Source of the DNA: Haemophilus haemolyticus
GTDB taxonomy: Bacteria > Pseudomonadota > Gammaproteobacteria > Enterobacterales > Pasteurellaceae
DNA: 64,000 nucleotides
NCBI RefSeq assembly: GCF_003493605.1
Contig: NZ_QQKA01000002.1
Location: forward strand, 186,001 to 250,000
Direction: 5' to 3'
This document shows positions 10,657-22,793 of the stretch, in pieces; the first letter of the stretch is position 1; each line of letters begins with the position of its first letter. Below the pieces are notes generated by a model that worked only from the letters and a program-made list of their open reading frames with translations, ran no database searches and had not been told where the DNA came from. The translations under genes and the position numbers were made by a program.

Positions 10657-11982
10657 TTATTGTCCAAAACCTTTAAGGTTTGCTTTTTTCAACGCAGACT
10701 CATATTGAGACGACATTAAGTGACTCTGAACCTGCACGATGAAATCCATAATTACAACGACTACAATTAAAAGAGATGTTCCACCGAAGTAAAATTTAAC
10801 ATCCCAAGCCGATGTCATAATATAAGGAACTAAACACACAAACGTTACATAAAGACCGCCAATTAGTGTAAGACGAGTCATAACTTTATCAATATAACGA
10901 GATGTCTGTTCCCCTGGCCTAATTCCTGGAATAAATGCACCAGATTTTTTTAGATTATCTGCTGTATCTCGCGGATTATACTGCATTGCAGTGTAAAAGA
11001 AGCTAAAGAAAATAATTGCTACAGCATAAACAAGCAAATAAAGAGGTTGACCCGGATTCAACAGCATAGATAAGTTATTTAACCACTCAAACTTATCATT
11101 TTGTCCAAACCATTGAGTTAAGGTAGCAGGAAATAAAATAATACTTGAGGCAAAAATTGCCGGCATTACGTTTGCCATATTTACTTTCAATGGTAAATGT
11201 GTCGAATGACCACCTAAAATTTGACGACCTTGTTGACGCTTTGCATATTCAACGCGAATTCTACGCTGTCCTCTTTCAACAAAAACAACGAAATAAGTTA
11301 CTGCAAATACAATAGCTGCGATAAGAAGAAGCACTAATGGATGCATCTGTCCTTGACGAGCCTGCTCAATAGTTTGAAGTATAGCCGATGGTAAACCAGC
11401 TACGATACCGCCAAAAACAAGAATTGAAATACCGTTACCAATACCTCTTTCAGTAATTTGTTCACCTAACCACATGAGGAACATAGTTCCAGTTACTAAG
11501 CTAACAACTGAAGTGAAGTAAAAACCAAATCCAACGTTTGGCACTAAGCCAGGTAACATATTTGGTAAACCTGTTGAAATAGCTACTGCCTGAATGGTTG
11601 CAAAAACAACTGTCGCATACCGAGTATACTTAGAAATTTTACGTTGACCAGCAGCACCTTCTTTCTTTAATTCTGCTAAAGCAGGAGAAACCGTTGCAAG
11701 CAACTGAATTACAATAGATGCCGAGATATACGGCATAATACCTAATGCTAAGATAGATGCACGGCTTAATGCACCACCAGAGAACATGTTAAACATGTCA
11801 ATGATGGTGCCTTTTTGTTGTTCAACTAATTGAGCTAGCACAGCCGCATCAATACCAGGAACCGGAATGAAAGAACCAATTCGGTAAACGATAAGCGCAC
11901 CTAAAACGAAAAGTAATCGGCTTTTTAATTCACCTTTACCGCTATTAGTACTTCTTGCTTGATAACCTGGTTGTTTAGCCAT
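10657..11982 (-). CDS. secY: SecY preprotein translocase subunit
   Basis: Channel-forming subunit of the SecYEG translocon in the inner membrane; it works with SecA for export and with the signal recognition particle for membrane insertion. 441 residues, about ten hydrophobic helices, with signature stretches [17 protein letters not shown] and [20 protein letters not shown] near the N-terminus. Seven bases after rplO in the spc operon, so translation is probably coupled. Confidence 0.98.
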   Translation of the reverse strand: MAKQPGYQARSTNSGKGELKSRLLFVLGALIVYRIGSFIPVPGIDAAVLAQLVEQQKGTIIDMFNMFSGGALSRASILALGIMPYISASIVIQLLATVSPALAELKKEGAAGQRKISKYTRYATVVFATIQAVAISTGLPNMLPGLVPNVGFGFYFTSVVSLVTGTMFLMWLGEQITERGIGNGISILVFGGIVAGLPSAILQTIEQARQGQMHPLVLLLIAAIVFAVTYFVVFVERGQRRIRVEYAKRQQGRQILGGHSTHLPLKVNMANVMPAIFASSIILFPATLTQWFGQNDKFEWLNNLSMLLNPGQPLYLLVYAVAIIFFSFFYTAMQYNPRDTADNLKKSGAFIPGIRPGEQTSRYIDKVMTRLTLIGGLYVTFVCLVPYIMTSAWDVKFYFGGTSLLIVVVVIMDFIVQVQSHLMSSQYESALKKANLKGFGQ

Positions 11983-11989
11983 TTGCTAA

Positions 11990-12424
11990 TTATTCCTCAA
12001 CTGAACCGCCAGCAGCTTCAATTGCTGCTTTTGCACCCTTAGTTACACGCAAACCACGAACTGTTACTGCAGATTTCACTTCACCCGCTAAAACTACTTT
12101 AGCGAATTTGATATCTTTAGTTAAGATATTTGCTGCTTTTAATGTTTCTAAGGTTACTACATTACCTTCAACTTTGGTTAATTCATTCAAACGAACTTCT
12201 GCAGTTACTGCAGCTTTCATTGAAGTAAAACCAAATTTTGGTAAACGACGGTATAACGGCATTTGACCACCTTCGAAACCGCGACGAACACCGCCACCAG
12301 TACGAGATTTTTGACCTTTATGACCACGGCCACCAGTCTTGCCTAAACCTGAACCAATACCACGACCGAGGCGTTTAGCGCTATGCTTTGCACCTTCAGC
12401 CGGAGATAGAGTATTTAAACGCAT
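11990..12424 (-). CDS. rplO: 50S ribosomal protein L15
   Basis: 144 residues. The N-terminal third is the glycine/arginine-rich extension ([20 protein letters not shown]) that threads into 23S rRNA; the C-terminal globular domain follows. Three bases separate it from rpmD and seven from secY. Confidence 0.98.
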   Translation of the reverse strand: MRLNTLSPAEGAKHSAKRLGRGIGSGLGKTGGRGHKGQKSRTGGGVRRGFEGGQMPLYRRLPKFGFTSMKAAVTAEVRLNELTKVEGNVVTLETLKAANILTKDIKFAKVVLAGEVKSAVTVRGLRVTKGAKAAIEAAGGSVEE

Positions 12425-12427
12425 CTC

Positions 12428-12607
12428 TTACTCCTCCACTTTAACCATGTATGAAACTTGGTTAATCATACCACGTACTGCAGGCGTATCAATTAACTCA
12501 ACAGTGTGGTGCATATGGCGAAGACCAAGACCACGCAAGGTAGCTTTATGCTTCGGTAAACGAGCAATTGAGCTACGAACTTGTGTTACTTTAATAGTTT
12601 TAGCCAT
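12428..12607 (-). CDS. rpmD: 50S ribosomal protein L30
   Basis: 59 residues beginning [20 protein letters not shown] and ending KVEE. Small large-subunit protein. It sits between rpsE (six bases) and rplO (three bases), the invariant spc position. Confidence 0.97.
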
Positions 12608-12613
12608 TATTCA

Positions 12614-13120
<507 letters not shown>

Positions 13121-13128
13121 TTACCTCA

Positions 13129-13482
13129 TTAGAACTGTAGACCAGCTTCACGTGCAGCGTCCGCTAAAGTTTGGACACGACCATGATATTTAAAACCGGA
13201 ACGATCAAAAGCAACAGCTTGAACGCCTTTTGCTAATGCGCGTTCTGCAACAGCTTTACCTACTGCAGCAGCAGCATCTTTATTACCGGTGTATTTTACT
13301 TGCTCACGAATTGCTTTCTCAACAGTTGAAGCAGCGGCAAGCACTTCTGAACCGTTTGGTGCAATAACTTGTGCATAAATATGACGTGGAGTGCGGTGAA
13401 TAACTAAACGAGTTACACCTTGCTCTCTCATCATATGACGTGCACGAGCTGCACGACGGATACGAGCTGATTTCTTATCCAT
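13129..13482 (-). CDS. rplR: 50S ribosomal protein L18
   Basis: 117 residues ([20 protein letters not shown]). Binds 5S rRNA with L5 and L25 in the central protuberance. The C-terminal [20 protein letters not shown] is the family signature. Confidence 0.98.
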   Translation of the reverse strand: MDKKSARIRRAARARHMMREQGVTRLVIHRTPRHIYAQVIAPNGSEVLAAASTVEKAIREQVKYTGNKDAAAAVGKAVAERALAKGVQAVAFDRSGFKYHGRVQTLADAAREAGLQF

Positions 13483-13495
13483 AGTGTTACCTTAA

Positions 13496-14029
13496 TTATT
13501 TCTTCTTAGCCTCTTTGATACGTACCACTTCATCAGCGTAACGTACCCCTTTACCTTTATAAGGCTCAGGACGGCGATAAGCACGAATATCTGCTGCAAC
13601 TTGACCGATCAACTGTTTGTCTGCACCTTTCAACACGATTTCGGTTTGAGATGGACATTCTGCAGTAATACCTGCCGGCAAAGTGTGCTCTACTGGGTGA
13701 GAATAGCCTAAACTTAATGCAATTGCATTACCTTTAAGTTGAGCTCTGTAACCTACACCCACCAATACTAATTTTTTAGTGAAACCTTCAGTAACACCGA
13801 TAACCATTGCATTAACTAATGCACGTGCAGTACCCGATTGAGCATTTGCTTCAACAAAACCTTCACGTGGAGTGAACGTAAATTGTCCGTTATCTTGTTT
13901 TACTTCAACTGATTCATGAATTTTGCGAGATAACTCGCCATTTTTACCTTTTACTGTTAATAGCTGACCGTCGAGTTTAACTTCAACTCCGGCAGGAATA
14001 TTAACAGGTGCCTTTGCAACACGAGACAT
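13496..14029 (-). CDS. rplF: 50S ribosomal protein L6
   Basis: 177 residues, two repeated alpha/beta domains; signature [15 protein letters not shown] near the C-terminus. It lies at the base of the L7/L12 stalk near the factor-binding site. Fifteen bases after rpsH in the spc operon. Confidence 0.98.
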   Translation of the reverse strand: MSRVAKAPVNIPAGVEVKLDGQLLTVKGKNGELSRKIHESVEVKQDNGQFTFTPREGFVEANAQSGTARALVNAMVIGVTEGFTKKLVLVGVGYRAQLKGNAIALSLGYSHPVEHTLPAGITAECPSQTEIVLKGADKQLIGQVAADIRAYRRPEPYKGKGVRYADEVVRIKEAKKK

Positions 14030-14044
14030 TTTCCTACCTCTCTA

Positions 14045-14437
14045 TTAAGCTACGTAACAGATGATCTCACCGCCTAAACCTGCTTGACGAGCAGCGCGGT
14101 CAGTCATAACACCTTTAGATGTAGAAACAACTGCAACACCTAAACCGCCCATAACTTTTGGTAATTCATCTTTACGTTTGTAAATACGAAGACCTGGGCG
14201 ACTTACACGTTGGATGCTTTCTACAACTGGTTTGCCTTGGAAATATTTTAAAGTAATTTCCAATTCAGGTTTAGCACCTTCTAAAACTTTTACGCTTTCG
14301 ATATAACCTTCAGCAGCTAATACGTTGGCAATTGCCACTTTTAGCTTGGAAGAAGGCATATTGATTGCAACTTTGTTCGCAGCTTGACCGTTACGAATAC
14401 GGGTCAGCATATCTGCGATTGGATCTTGCATACTCAT
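14045..14437 (-). CDS. rpsH: 30S ribosomal protein S8
   Basis: 130 residues ([18 protein letters not shown]); C-terminal signature [20 protein letters not shown]. Central-domain 16S rRNA binder. In E. coli S8 is the translational repressor of the spc operon, acting near the rplE start; I did not identify a clear copy of that target here. Confidence 0.98.
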   Translation of the reverse strand: MSMQDPIADMLTRIRNGQAANKVAINMPSSKLKVAIANVLAAEGYIESVKVLEGAKPELEITLKYFQGKPVVESIQRVSRPGLRIYKRKDELPKVMGGLGVAVVSTSKGVMTDRAARQAGLGGEIICYVA

Positions 14438-14473
14438 TGTACTTTTTCTCCGATTCCAAAATAAAGTGGTATA

Positions 14474-15659
<1,186 letters not shown>

Positions 15660-15669
15660 TACATTCCCC

Positions 15670-16053
<384 letters not shown>

Positions 16054-16126
16054 TTAAGATTAAAAAAACACCCTTTCGGGACGAACCCATCCACACTATT
16101 CAGATAGAATGGCGGATAGGTGGCGG

Positions 16127-16155
16127 ATTTTATCAAAAGAAAAAGAGAAAGGCAA
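16127..16155 (-). promoter_or_regulatory. sigma-70 promoter of the spc operon
   Basis: On the minus strand, -35 TTGCCT (16150-16155), a 17-base spacer and -10 TAAAAT (16127-16132). The start would be near 16120, giving a leader of about 80 bases before rplN. It makes spc expression independent of the S10 operon. Confidence 0.7.
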
Positions 16156-16321
16156 TGATAATTTACCTTCCTCTTATTGATCTATTTGCTAAATAATCCA
16201 GTTAAAATTTACCGCACTTTTAGAATTATAAAAATATCCTCATCCTCTCAAAAATTTATCGAATGAAAAATAAACTGCAGCAAAAATGAAATGCTCTCTT
16301 CTCTTACCTTAGATAAATTCA

Positions 16322-16915
16322 TCAGTTTTTAGATTTTGGGAAAATTTCCTTGCCTAAAAGCCAAAGATACCGATCGAGTTCTTTTAAACTAAATCTTTCT
16401 AATTTATAAAATCTTTGAAAATCTATCAAAACCTCTTTAAATTTTCTGTAATTTTTTAAATCTTTCCTTTTAAACGCTGAAAATTTATCTACTTTATTAA
16501 AATGGAGGAGAACTTGCTCCACATAGCTATCATAAATTGGGAAATCAATTGGATTATGATGACTACAATATTTAGTCGCAAAAGAATAAAAATACCTCTT
16601 GTTATCACCAATCTTTACGTTTCCTAATTCACGAACTAATTTGATATCACCAGCCTTTAAACGTTTATCTAGATCTTTAACACTTAAAATACGTTTTGCC
16701 ACAGGATAAATAGCAAATATTCTTGTGCTATAAAAATCATTTAAACATGATGCCTTTAATAAAATATCAGCTATTTCAGAATTTCCAGGTAATAATTCTA
16801 GAAAAAGTTTATTTAATGCCTCTTCTTGTGAAGTATAACCTTCAAGATTTTTCCATTCATTTAGATATTTATTAACTTCTAAAAAACAGGGTTTAGGAGG
16901 TAAAGACTTTTCCAC
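16322..16915 (-). CDS. uncharacterised 197-residue protein
   Basis: I do not recognise this gene. The start is GTG with GGAG seven bases upstream. The product is basic, probably mostly helical, without signal peptide or membrane segment. A striking conserved-looking block is YSFATKYCSHHNP followed shortly by FPIYDSYVEQVLLHF (around residues 109-140); I associate the pattern K-Y-x4-P-x3-[FY]PIYDS with families of unknown function, some with defence-type neighbours. It is AT-rich with ordinary codon use, unlike the flanking ribosomal genes, and lies in the accessory cassette between the S10 and spc operons. Confidence 0.75.
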   Translation of the reverse strand: MEKSLPPKPCFLEVNKYLNEWKNLEGYTSQEEALNKLFLELLPGNSEIADILLKASCLNDFYSTRIFAIYPVAKRILSVKDLDKRLKAGDIKLVRELGNVKIGDNKRYFYSFATKYCSHHNPIDFPIYDSYVEQVLLHFNKVDKFSAFKRKDLKNYRKFKEVLIDFQRFYKLERFSLKELDRYLWLLGKEIFPKSKN

Positions 16916-17014
16916 ATTTTCTCCAATACTTGAAATTTATTTAAATATGGGAACAGCAAAACGAATAGGTAATATTTCTTTCTATATACTTGCTATTCCA
17001 CATTAAAAATAATA

Positions 17015-17041
17015 AACACCGCATGTATTACACACGGTGTT
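17015..17041 (-). terminator. terminator after the LRR gene
   Basis: Inverted repeat AACACCG / CGGTGTT with a 13-base loop that extends the stem partially, followed on the minus strand by TATTATTTTT. It ends the two-gene unit 18585-17076. Confidence 0.65.
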
Positions 17042-17075
17042 ATTTATAAAGTCAGTCAATCATAAATCTAACTTA

Positions 17076-18254
17076 TTATATGCTATACCGAATTTTACAA
17101 TTTGGTAATGCACTTTGAAGTTGATTACACTCATCACTATCAGGTTCTATGCTGTAGTAGTCAAAATTCTTAGTATCTTCTAAATAAAGGGTGCTTAAAT
17201 TAGGCAAAGATGCTAATTTAGCTAATAATTGAATATCTACTTTATTACCAGAAAGGTCTAATTCTTTAATACTAGAGAATGAAATTATCAAATCTATTAT
17301 ATCTTCTTTTACAGACTCATCCCAATCTCTGAATGAAAGTGATGATACATTGAGGTTTTTTAATGCAGCAAGATTACTAATATCCTCATAAGTACCAACA
17401 TGTAGATTAATTACACAATTTGGTAATTTATCACCTAATGCGGCTAAAATACTACACTCATCAGCACTCCAATCCCCCGAATATGGTAAAGAAAGAGTTC
17501 TTAAATTAGTCAACGAGGATAATTTTTCTAGAGCATCTCCAGAAACACTATTAGTAGTAAGATCAAGTTCTTTCAGTTGAGGAATTTGAGTAAGCAAATC
17601 AATTTCCTCCGAACCAAAACCGCCCCCCCAACCATGGAACGATAATGAAGATAATTGCTTAATATGTGACAATTTAGGCAACTCTCTAATATTATACACA
17701 TTATCCGGAATGACAAATTTATGAGTTATTCCAGGTTCAAAATTACCATCTGAGAAATGCACACCTACAATATAATCTTTCAAATAGAAAGCGATTGCAC
17801 CATTTCTGTCATAAAGATCTAGTTCTGTAGAAATTTCCTGACTTAAATCATCATATTCAGGAGTTAGGCCATGGTCTTCATCAAGAAATTCATCTTTAAT
17901 ATTCCATAACACAATATATTTTAGTGTATCTGATAATCCACACCACCATTCCCAATCCTCATCAGAAATATACTCTGTAGTATCAGTATCTGAGATAAGT
18001 TCTTCTGGGAATTTATCCTCTGAGAGTTTTGTAGTTTCTCTACGGGTATCAACGCCGTTGATAAAATTAATCAATCGATGGCCAAAATAACGAGTATTCC
18101 ACTCATCAGAATATTCAAAACCAAGATCTTCAGAAATTTCTCTTAACATGCTTCGTGTTTTTCTGTCACGACATCTGATAGTAACAGTATAATCTTCAGC
18201 AGATTCAATAATTAAATCTTTATAAATTGCACAACTTCTAATTTGTTTAGACAT
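17076..18254 (-). CDS. leucine-rich-repeat protein of unknown function
   Basis: 392 residues, strongly acidic, no signal peptide. The N-terminal half (1-170) is unrecognised and has a tryptophan/aspartate-rich stretch (SDEDWEWWCGLSDTLKYIV). From about residue 190 the chain has irregular leucine-rich repeats: LSHIKQLSSLSF, IPQLKELDLTTNSV, LTNLRTLSLPYSG, LAALKNLNVSSLSF, FSSIKELDLSGNKV, LPNLSTLYLED. The repeats suggest a protein-binding surface. The ATG has GGAG nearby and lies 13 bases after the repeat protein gene, so the two are co-transcribed. Cellular role is unknown. Confidence 0.8.
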   Translation of the reverse strand: MSKQIRSCAIYKDLIIESAEDYTVTIRCRDRKTRSMLREISEDLGFEYSDEWNTRYFGHRLINFINGVDTRRETTKLSEDKFPEELISDTDTTEYISDEDWEWWCGLSDTLKYIVLWNIKDEFLDEDHGLTPEYDDLSQEISTELDLYDRNGAIAFYLKDYIVGVHFSDGNFEPGITHKFVIPDNVYNIRELPKLSHIKQLSSLSFHGWGGGFGSEEIDLLTQIPQLKELDLTTNSVSGDALEKLSSLTNLRTLSLPYSGDWSADECSILAALGDKLPNCVINLHVGTYEDISNLAALKNLNVSSLSFRDWDESVKEDIIDLIISFSSIKELDLSGNKVDIQLLAKLASLPNLSTLYLEDTKNFDYYSIEPDSDECNQLQSALPNCKIRYSI

Positions 18255-18267
18255 AACTAGCTCCAGA

Positions 18268-18585
18268 TTACCAAAGTTTTAAAACAACTTGACCAAATGC
18301 AACTAGGATAGCGTTACCATTTAGTTCATAGGTATTATTAGATGATGCGCTAACTTTAGGCTTAATTTTATCTCCATCTACAACCCAGATATCACCAGGG
18401 CGAACAACATATTTTGGCTTTAATTCTCGCCCATCCCATACCCAGACATCTTTAGAAGTACCAATATATTTAGGTTTAATTTCTTTACCACTTAAAACCC
18501 AAACATCACTAGAACTACCACCCGATTTAGGTTTTAGCTCACGTCCATCACAAGACCATTTACTCGATAATGAAATTTTTGGCAT
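18268..18585 (-). CDS. small protein built of five 19-residue tryptophan/lysine repeats
   Basis: About 105 residues. After MPKISL the protein is almost entirely a tandem repeat of about 19 residues with the pattern DVWVxDGRELKPKYxxxS: SCDGRELKPKSGG, DVWVLSGKEIKPKYIGT, DVWVWDGRELKPKYVVR, DIWVVDGDKIKPKVSAS, then a degenerate last copy ending VLKLW. This looks like a beta-hairpin repeat. I start at the ATG at 18585 because GGAGA precedes it; the ATG six codons upstream has no ribosome binding site. Co-transcribed with the LRR gene. Function unknown; no signal peptide. Confidence 0.7.
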   Translation of the reverse strand: MPKISLSSKWSCDGRELKPKSGGSSSDVWVLSGKEIKPKYIGTSKDVWVWDGRELKPKYVVRPGDIWVVDGDKIKPKVSASSNNTYELNGNAILVAFGQVVLKLW

Positions 18586-18630
18586 AATCTTCTCCGCTAC
18601 CATTATTAAAAATATTTTTATCAGTGTTTG

Positions 18631-18672
18631 TTTAGGTGTTATGTCAATAACACCTAAAAGAAGTATACTTCT
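18631..18672. promoter_or_regulatory. twin palindromes upstream of the repeat-protein gene
   Basis: Two adjacent perfect dyads: a 12-base inverted repeat (TTTAGGTGTTAT / ATAACACCTAAA, spacer GTCA, 18631-18658) and, directly abutting, the 14-base palindrome AGAAGTATACTTCT (18659-18672). A TTGACA on the minus strand (18642-18647) lies in the centre of the first dyad, so these could be operators over a promoter. The matching -10 is weak. The regulator is unknown. Confidence 0.55.
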
Positions 18673-18697
18673 TTGCGAAATTGACTTACTGAAAGAA

Positions 18698-18736
18698 AAA
18701 GTGCGGTTAAAATTCCTTGAATTTTAACCGCACTTT
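18698..18736. terminator. long paired-uptake-signal hairpin
   Basis: Perfect 18-base inverted repeat with a 3-base CTT loop, containing AAGTGCGGT (18699) and ACCGCACTT (18727). A second, probably back-up, terminator after the S10 operon. Confidence 0.7.
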
Positions 18737-18744
18737 AAAAACAA

Positions 18745-18775
18745 AAAAGCCAATAGATTTACACTATTGGCTTTT
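18745..18775 (-). terminator. terminator of the S10 operon
   Basis: Twelve-base perfect stem (AAAAGCCAATAG / CTATTGGCTTTT), 7-base loop, with a T-rich run on the minus strand, 23 bases past the rpsQ stop. It separates the S10 operon from the cassette and spc genes. Confidence 0.85.
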
Positions 18776-18798
18776 ATTTTATTACTCTTTGTTATTAA

Positions 18799-19056
18799 TT
18801 AAGCAATAACTGCTTTCTCAACAACACGAACTAAAGTCCAAGATTTGGTTTTTGATAGAGGGCGACATTCGCGAATCTCTACGGTATCACCAACTTTGGC
18901 TTCATTGTTCTCATCGTGTACGTGTAATTTAGTTGTACGACGGATAAATTTACCATATAAAGGGTGTTTTACCTTACGCTCAATAGCAACAACGAAAGAT
19001 TTTTCCATTTTGTCGCTAACAACTTTACCTTGTACGCTACGAATTTTATCAGTCAT
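18799..19056 (-). CDS. rpsQ: 30S ribosomal protein S17
   Basis: 85 residues ([23 protein letters not shown]); an OB-fold 16S rRNA binder acting early in assembly. Last gene of the S10 operon. Its start overlaps the stop of rpmC by one base (TAATG), indicating coupled translation. Confidence 0.98.
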
Positions 19057-19247
19057 TACTCACCCGCCTTTTCGGTTAATACAGTTTTTACACGTGCAAT
19101 ATCACGACGCACTTGTTTAGCCTGATGGGTTTGTTGAAGCTGACCGGTGGCTGTCTGCATACGCAACTTGAATTGTTCACCTAAAAGGTTTACTAATTCA
19201 GCATTCAGCTCTTCAACACTTTTTGTACGTAAATCTTGAGCTTTCAT
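19056..19247 (-). CDS. rpmC: 50S ribosomal protein L29
   Basis: 63 residues ([18 protein letters not shown]), two long helices; sits at the tunnel exit beside L23, the docking site for trigger factor and SRP. It overlaps both neighbours by one base, so rplP-rpmC-rpsQ are translationally coupled. Confidence 0.98.
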
Positions 19248-19657
19248 TACATCACCGTCTTAGTTACGAAAGTGGTCTTAACTGGCAATTTAGCAGCTGC
19301 TAATGCAAATGCGTTTCTTGCTACTTCTTCAGACACACCATCCATTTCATAAAGCACTTTACCCGGTTGGATTAAGGCTACCCAGTACTCAACGTTACCT
19401 TTACCTTTACCCATACGGACTTCTAATGGTTTTTCAGTAATTGGTTTATCTGGGAATACACGAATCCAGATTTTACCTTGACGTTTTACTGCACGTGACA
19501 TTGCACGACGTGCCGCTTCGATTTGACGAGCGGTTAAACGACAACGACCAACTGCTTTTAAACCGTAAGTACCGAAACTAACTTCAGTACCGCCCGCGAT
19601 ACCACGGTTGCGGCCTTTGTGAACTTTACGGAATTTTGTACGTTTTGGTTGCAACAT
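19247..19657 (-). CDS. rplP: 50S ribosomal protein L16
   Basis: 136 residues ([19 protein letters not shown]). Late-assembling protein near the A site. Signature [19 protein letters not shown] and the internal [14 protein letters not shown] segment. Thirteen bases after rpsC. Confidence 0.98.
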   Translation of the reverse strand: MLQPKRTKFRKVHKGRNRGIAGGTEVSFGTYGLKAVGRCRLTARQIEAARRAMSRAVKRQGKIWIRVFPDKPITEKPLEVRMGKGKGNVEYWVALIQPGKVLYEMDGVSEEVARNAFALAAAKLPVKTTFVTKTVM

Positions 19658-19670
19658 TTAGCGTTTCTCC

Positions 19671-20378
19671 TTACTTACGACCTTTACCGCGAGGAGCCTT
19701 TTTAGGCTTGTCGGCAGGTTGTTGTTCTGATTGCGCAACGGCAGCCATTCCACCAAGAATTTCACCTTTGAAGATCCACACTTTAACGCCGATTACGCCG
19801 TAAGTTGTATGAGCTTCTGCAGTGTTATAATCGATGTCCGCACGAAGAGTATGTAGAGGTACGCGACCTTCACGATACCATTCTGAACGTGCGATTTCTG
19901 CACCACCTAAACGACCGCTAACCTCAACTTTGATACCTTTAGCACCTAAACGCATTGCGCTTTGTACCGCACGTTTCATTGCACGACGGAACATTACACG
20001 ACGTTCTAATTGAGAAGCGATGCTATCTGCAACTAATTTCGCATCTAATTCAGGTTTTTTCACTTCAGCAATGTTGATTTGAGCAGGAACGCCAGCGATT
20101 TTAGACACTGCGTTACGTAATTTTTCAACATCTTCGCCTTTTTTACCAATTACGATACCAGGACGAGCTGTGTGAATAGTTACACGAATACTTTTAGCTG
20201 GACGCTCAATAGTAATACGTGAAACTGAAGCATTTGCTAATTCTTTATTTAAGAATTTGCGTACTTTGAAATCGCCTTCAAGATTGTCAGCGAAGTCTTG
20301 TGTATTCGCGAACCAAGTAGAGCTCCAAGGTTTAACAATACCTAGGCGAATACCATGTGGATGTACTTTTTGACCCAT
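19671..20378 (-). CDS. rpsC: 30S ribosomal protein S3
   Basis: 235 residues. Contains a KH domain (about 40-107, with [18 protein letters not shown]) and the C-terminal S3 domain; forms the mRNA entry site with S4 and S5. Seventeen bases after rplV. Basic lysine/proline-rich tail. Confidence 0.98.
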
Positions 20379-20395
20379 TGCTATTCCTCTACTTA

Positions 20396-20728
<333 letters not shown>

Positions 20729-20739
20729 CTATTTACCTC

Positions 20740-21027
<288 letters not shown>

Positions 21028-21040
21028 TTAATTTAATCTA

Positions 21041-21862
21041 TTATTTGCCACGACGACGTACGATATATTTATCAGTACGTTTGTTGTGACGAGTTTTCTT
21101 ACCTTTGGTTTGAACGCCCCAAGGAGTTACTGGGTGTTTACCAAAGTTACGACCTTCACCACCACCGTGCGGGTGATCTACTGGGTTCATTGCAGTACCA
21201 CGAACTGTAGGGCGAATACCTCTCCAGCGGTTAGCACCAGCTTTACCCAATACGCGAAGCATATGTTCTGAGTTACCAACTTCACCGATTGTAGCAACAC
21301 ATTCAGCTAATACTTTACGCATTTCGCCTGAACGCAAACGTAAAGTTACATAGTTGCCTTCACGTGCGATGATTTGTACATAAGCACCAGCAGAACGAGC
21401 GATTTGACCGCCTTTACCTGGTTTTAATTCAACGTTATGTACTGTTGAACCAACTGGAATATTACGCATTGGTAATGAGTTACCCACTTTAATTGGTGAG
21501 TTTACGCCAGCTTGGATTTGATCGCCTACTGACAGACCTTTAGGTGCTAAGATATAACGGCGTTCACCATCTTTATAAAGCACTAAAGCAATGTTAGCAG
21601 AACGGTTTGGATCATATTCTAAACGCTCAACAACCGCTGGGATGTCTAACTTGTTACGTTTGAAATCGATTAAACGGTAGTGTTGTTTGTGACCGCCACC
21701 AATGTGACGAGTAGTAATACGACCATAGTTGTTACGACCACCAGTTTTAGATTTAGTATCTAGAAGAGGTGCGTAAGGTTTACCCTTGTGTAATTCAGGG
21801 TTCACGATTTTAACAACGTGACGACGACCAGCGGAGGTCGGCTTACATTTAACGATAGCCAT
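21041..21862 (-). CDS. rplB: 50S ribosomal protein L2
   Basis: 273 residues, one of the most conserved ribosomal proteins; needed for subunit joining and peptidyl transfer. The highly conserved [14 protein letters not shown] with its invariant histidine lies near residue 229. Seventeen bases after rplW. Confidence 0.98.
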   Translation of the reverse strand: MAIVKCKPTSAGRRHVVKIVNPELHKGKPYAPLLDTKSKTGGRNNYGRITTRHIGGGHKQHYRLIDFKRNKLDIPAVVERLEYDPNRSANIALVLYKDGERRYILAPKGLSVGDQIQAGVNSPIKVGNSLPMRNIPVGSTVHNVELKPGKGGQIARSAGAYVQIIAREGNYVTLRLRSGEMRKVLAECVATIGEVGNSEHMLRVLGKAGANRWRGIRPTVRGTAMNPVDHPHGGGEGRNFGKHPVTPWGVQTKGKKTRHNKRTDKYIVRRRGK

Positions 21863-21879
21863 TCTCTAATTTCCTCCGA

Positions 21880-22179
21880 TTACTCTGCACTGTCCACGAA
21901 GTCCAAGTTTTGGCCTTCGGCTAAAGTTACATAAGCTTTTTTCCAGTCGCTGCGACGACCCATTTTGCTACCACGGCGTTTAGTTTTACCTTTAACAACC
22001 ACGGTACGAACAGAGTCAACTTTTACTTCAAATAATTGAGCAACAGCAGCAGCAATTTCAGCTTTGTTCGCATCTAAAGCAACTTTAAGTACAACAGTGT
22101 TAGATTTTTCAGCATTGTTAGTTGCTTTTTCAGAGATGTGCGGTGCACGTAGCACGCTTAGCAAACGTTCTTGACTCAT
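21880..22179 (-). CDS. rplW: 50S ribosomal protein L23
   Basis: 99 residues; lies at the tunnel exit and is the main docking site for trigger factor and SRP. The start ATG overlaps the rplD stop (ATGA, four-base overlap). Confidence 0.98.
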   Translation of the reverse strand: MSQERLLSVLRAPHISEKATNNAEKSNTVVLKVALDANKAEIAAAVAQLFEVKVDSVRTVVVKGKTKRRGSKMGRRSDWKKAYVTLAEGQNLDFVDSAE

Positions 22180-22778
22180 GCTAGGATCTCCTCAATTTGT
22201 TTCACAGCGTCAACAGTAACAATCACTTTATCGAAAGCGATTAAGCTAACTGGATCGATACCTTGAACATCACGTACATCAACTTTGTATAAGTTACGCG
22301 CTGCTAAGAATAGATTTTCATCTAAACTTGCTGTGATAATTAATGCATCTTCAACTGCTAAATCTTTTAATTTTTGTACTAAAACTTTAGTTTTTGGTGC
22401 ATCTAATTCGAATTTTTCAACAACAACCAAACGGTCTTGACGAACTAATTCAGAAAGAATGCTTTTGATAGCACCACGGTACATTTTCTTGTTCACTTTT
22501 TGGCTGTGATCTTGTGGTTTAGCCGCGAAGGTTATACCACCAGAACGCCAGATTGGTGATTTGATATCACCAGCACGAGCACGACCTGTACCTTTTTGAC
22601 GCCAAGGTTTTTTACCTGAACCAGACACTTCAGCACGAGTTTTTTGCGCACGAGTACCTTGACGCGCACCTGCTGCATAAGCAACAACAACTTGGTGGAT
22701 CAACGCTTCGTTAAACTCACGTCCGAAGGTAGTTTCAGAAACAGTTAGTGCGTTTGCACCTACAACTTGTAATTCCAT
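22176..22778 (-). CDS. rplD: 50S ribosomal protein L4
   Basis: 200 residues. The extended loop reaching the tunnel ([15 protein letters not shown]) is intact. In E. coli L4 feeds back on S10 operon transcription and translation through the leader; an S10 leader of similar length is present here (23749-23935), so the same control is plausible. Confidence 0.98.
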   Translation of the reverse strand: MELQVVGANALTVSETTFGREFNEALIHQVVVAYAAGARQGTRAQKTRAEVSGSGKKPWRQKGTGRARAGDIKSPIWRSGGITFAAKPQDHSQKVNKKMYRGAIKSILSELVRQDRLVVVEKFELDAPKTKVLVQKLKDLAVEDALIITASLDENLFLAARNLYKVDVRDVQGIDPVSLIAFDKVIVTVDAVKQIEEILA

Positions 22779-22793
22779 CTCTATCTCCTAGAC

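Noticed and set aside
16055-16082. CCC-GAAA-GGG hairpin and T-run in the spc leader as an attenuator
   Set aside because: The stem is only three pairs and competes with an equally weak partner; I could not support a terminator.
17622-17632. Run of seven C's in the LRR gene as a slippage site
   Set aside because: Short, and encodes a natural WGGGFG segment; frame is intact on both sides.
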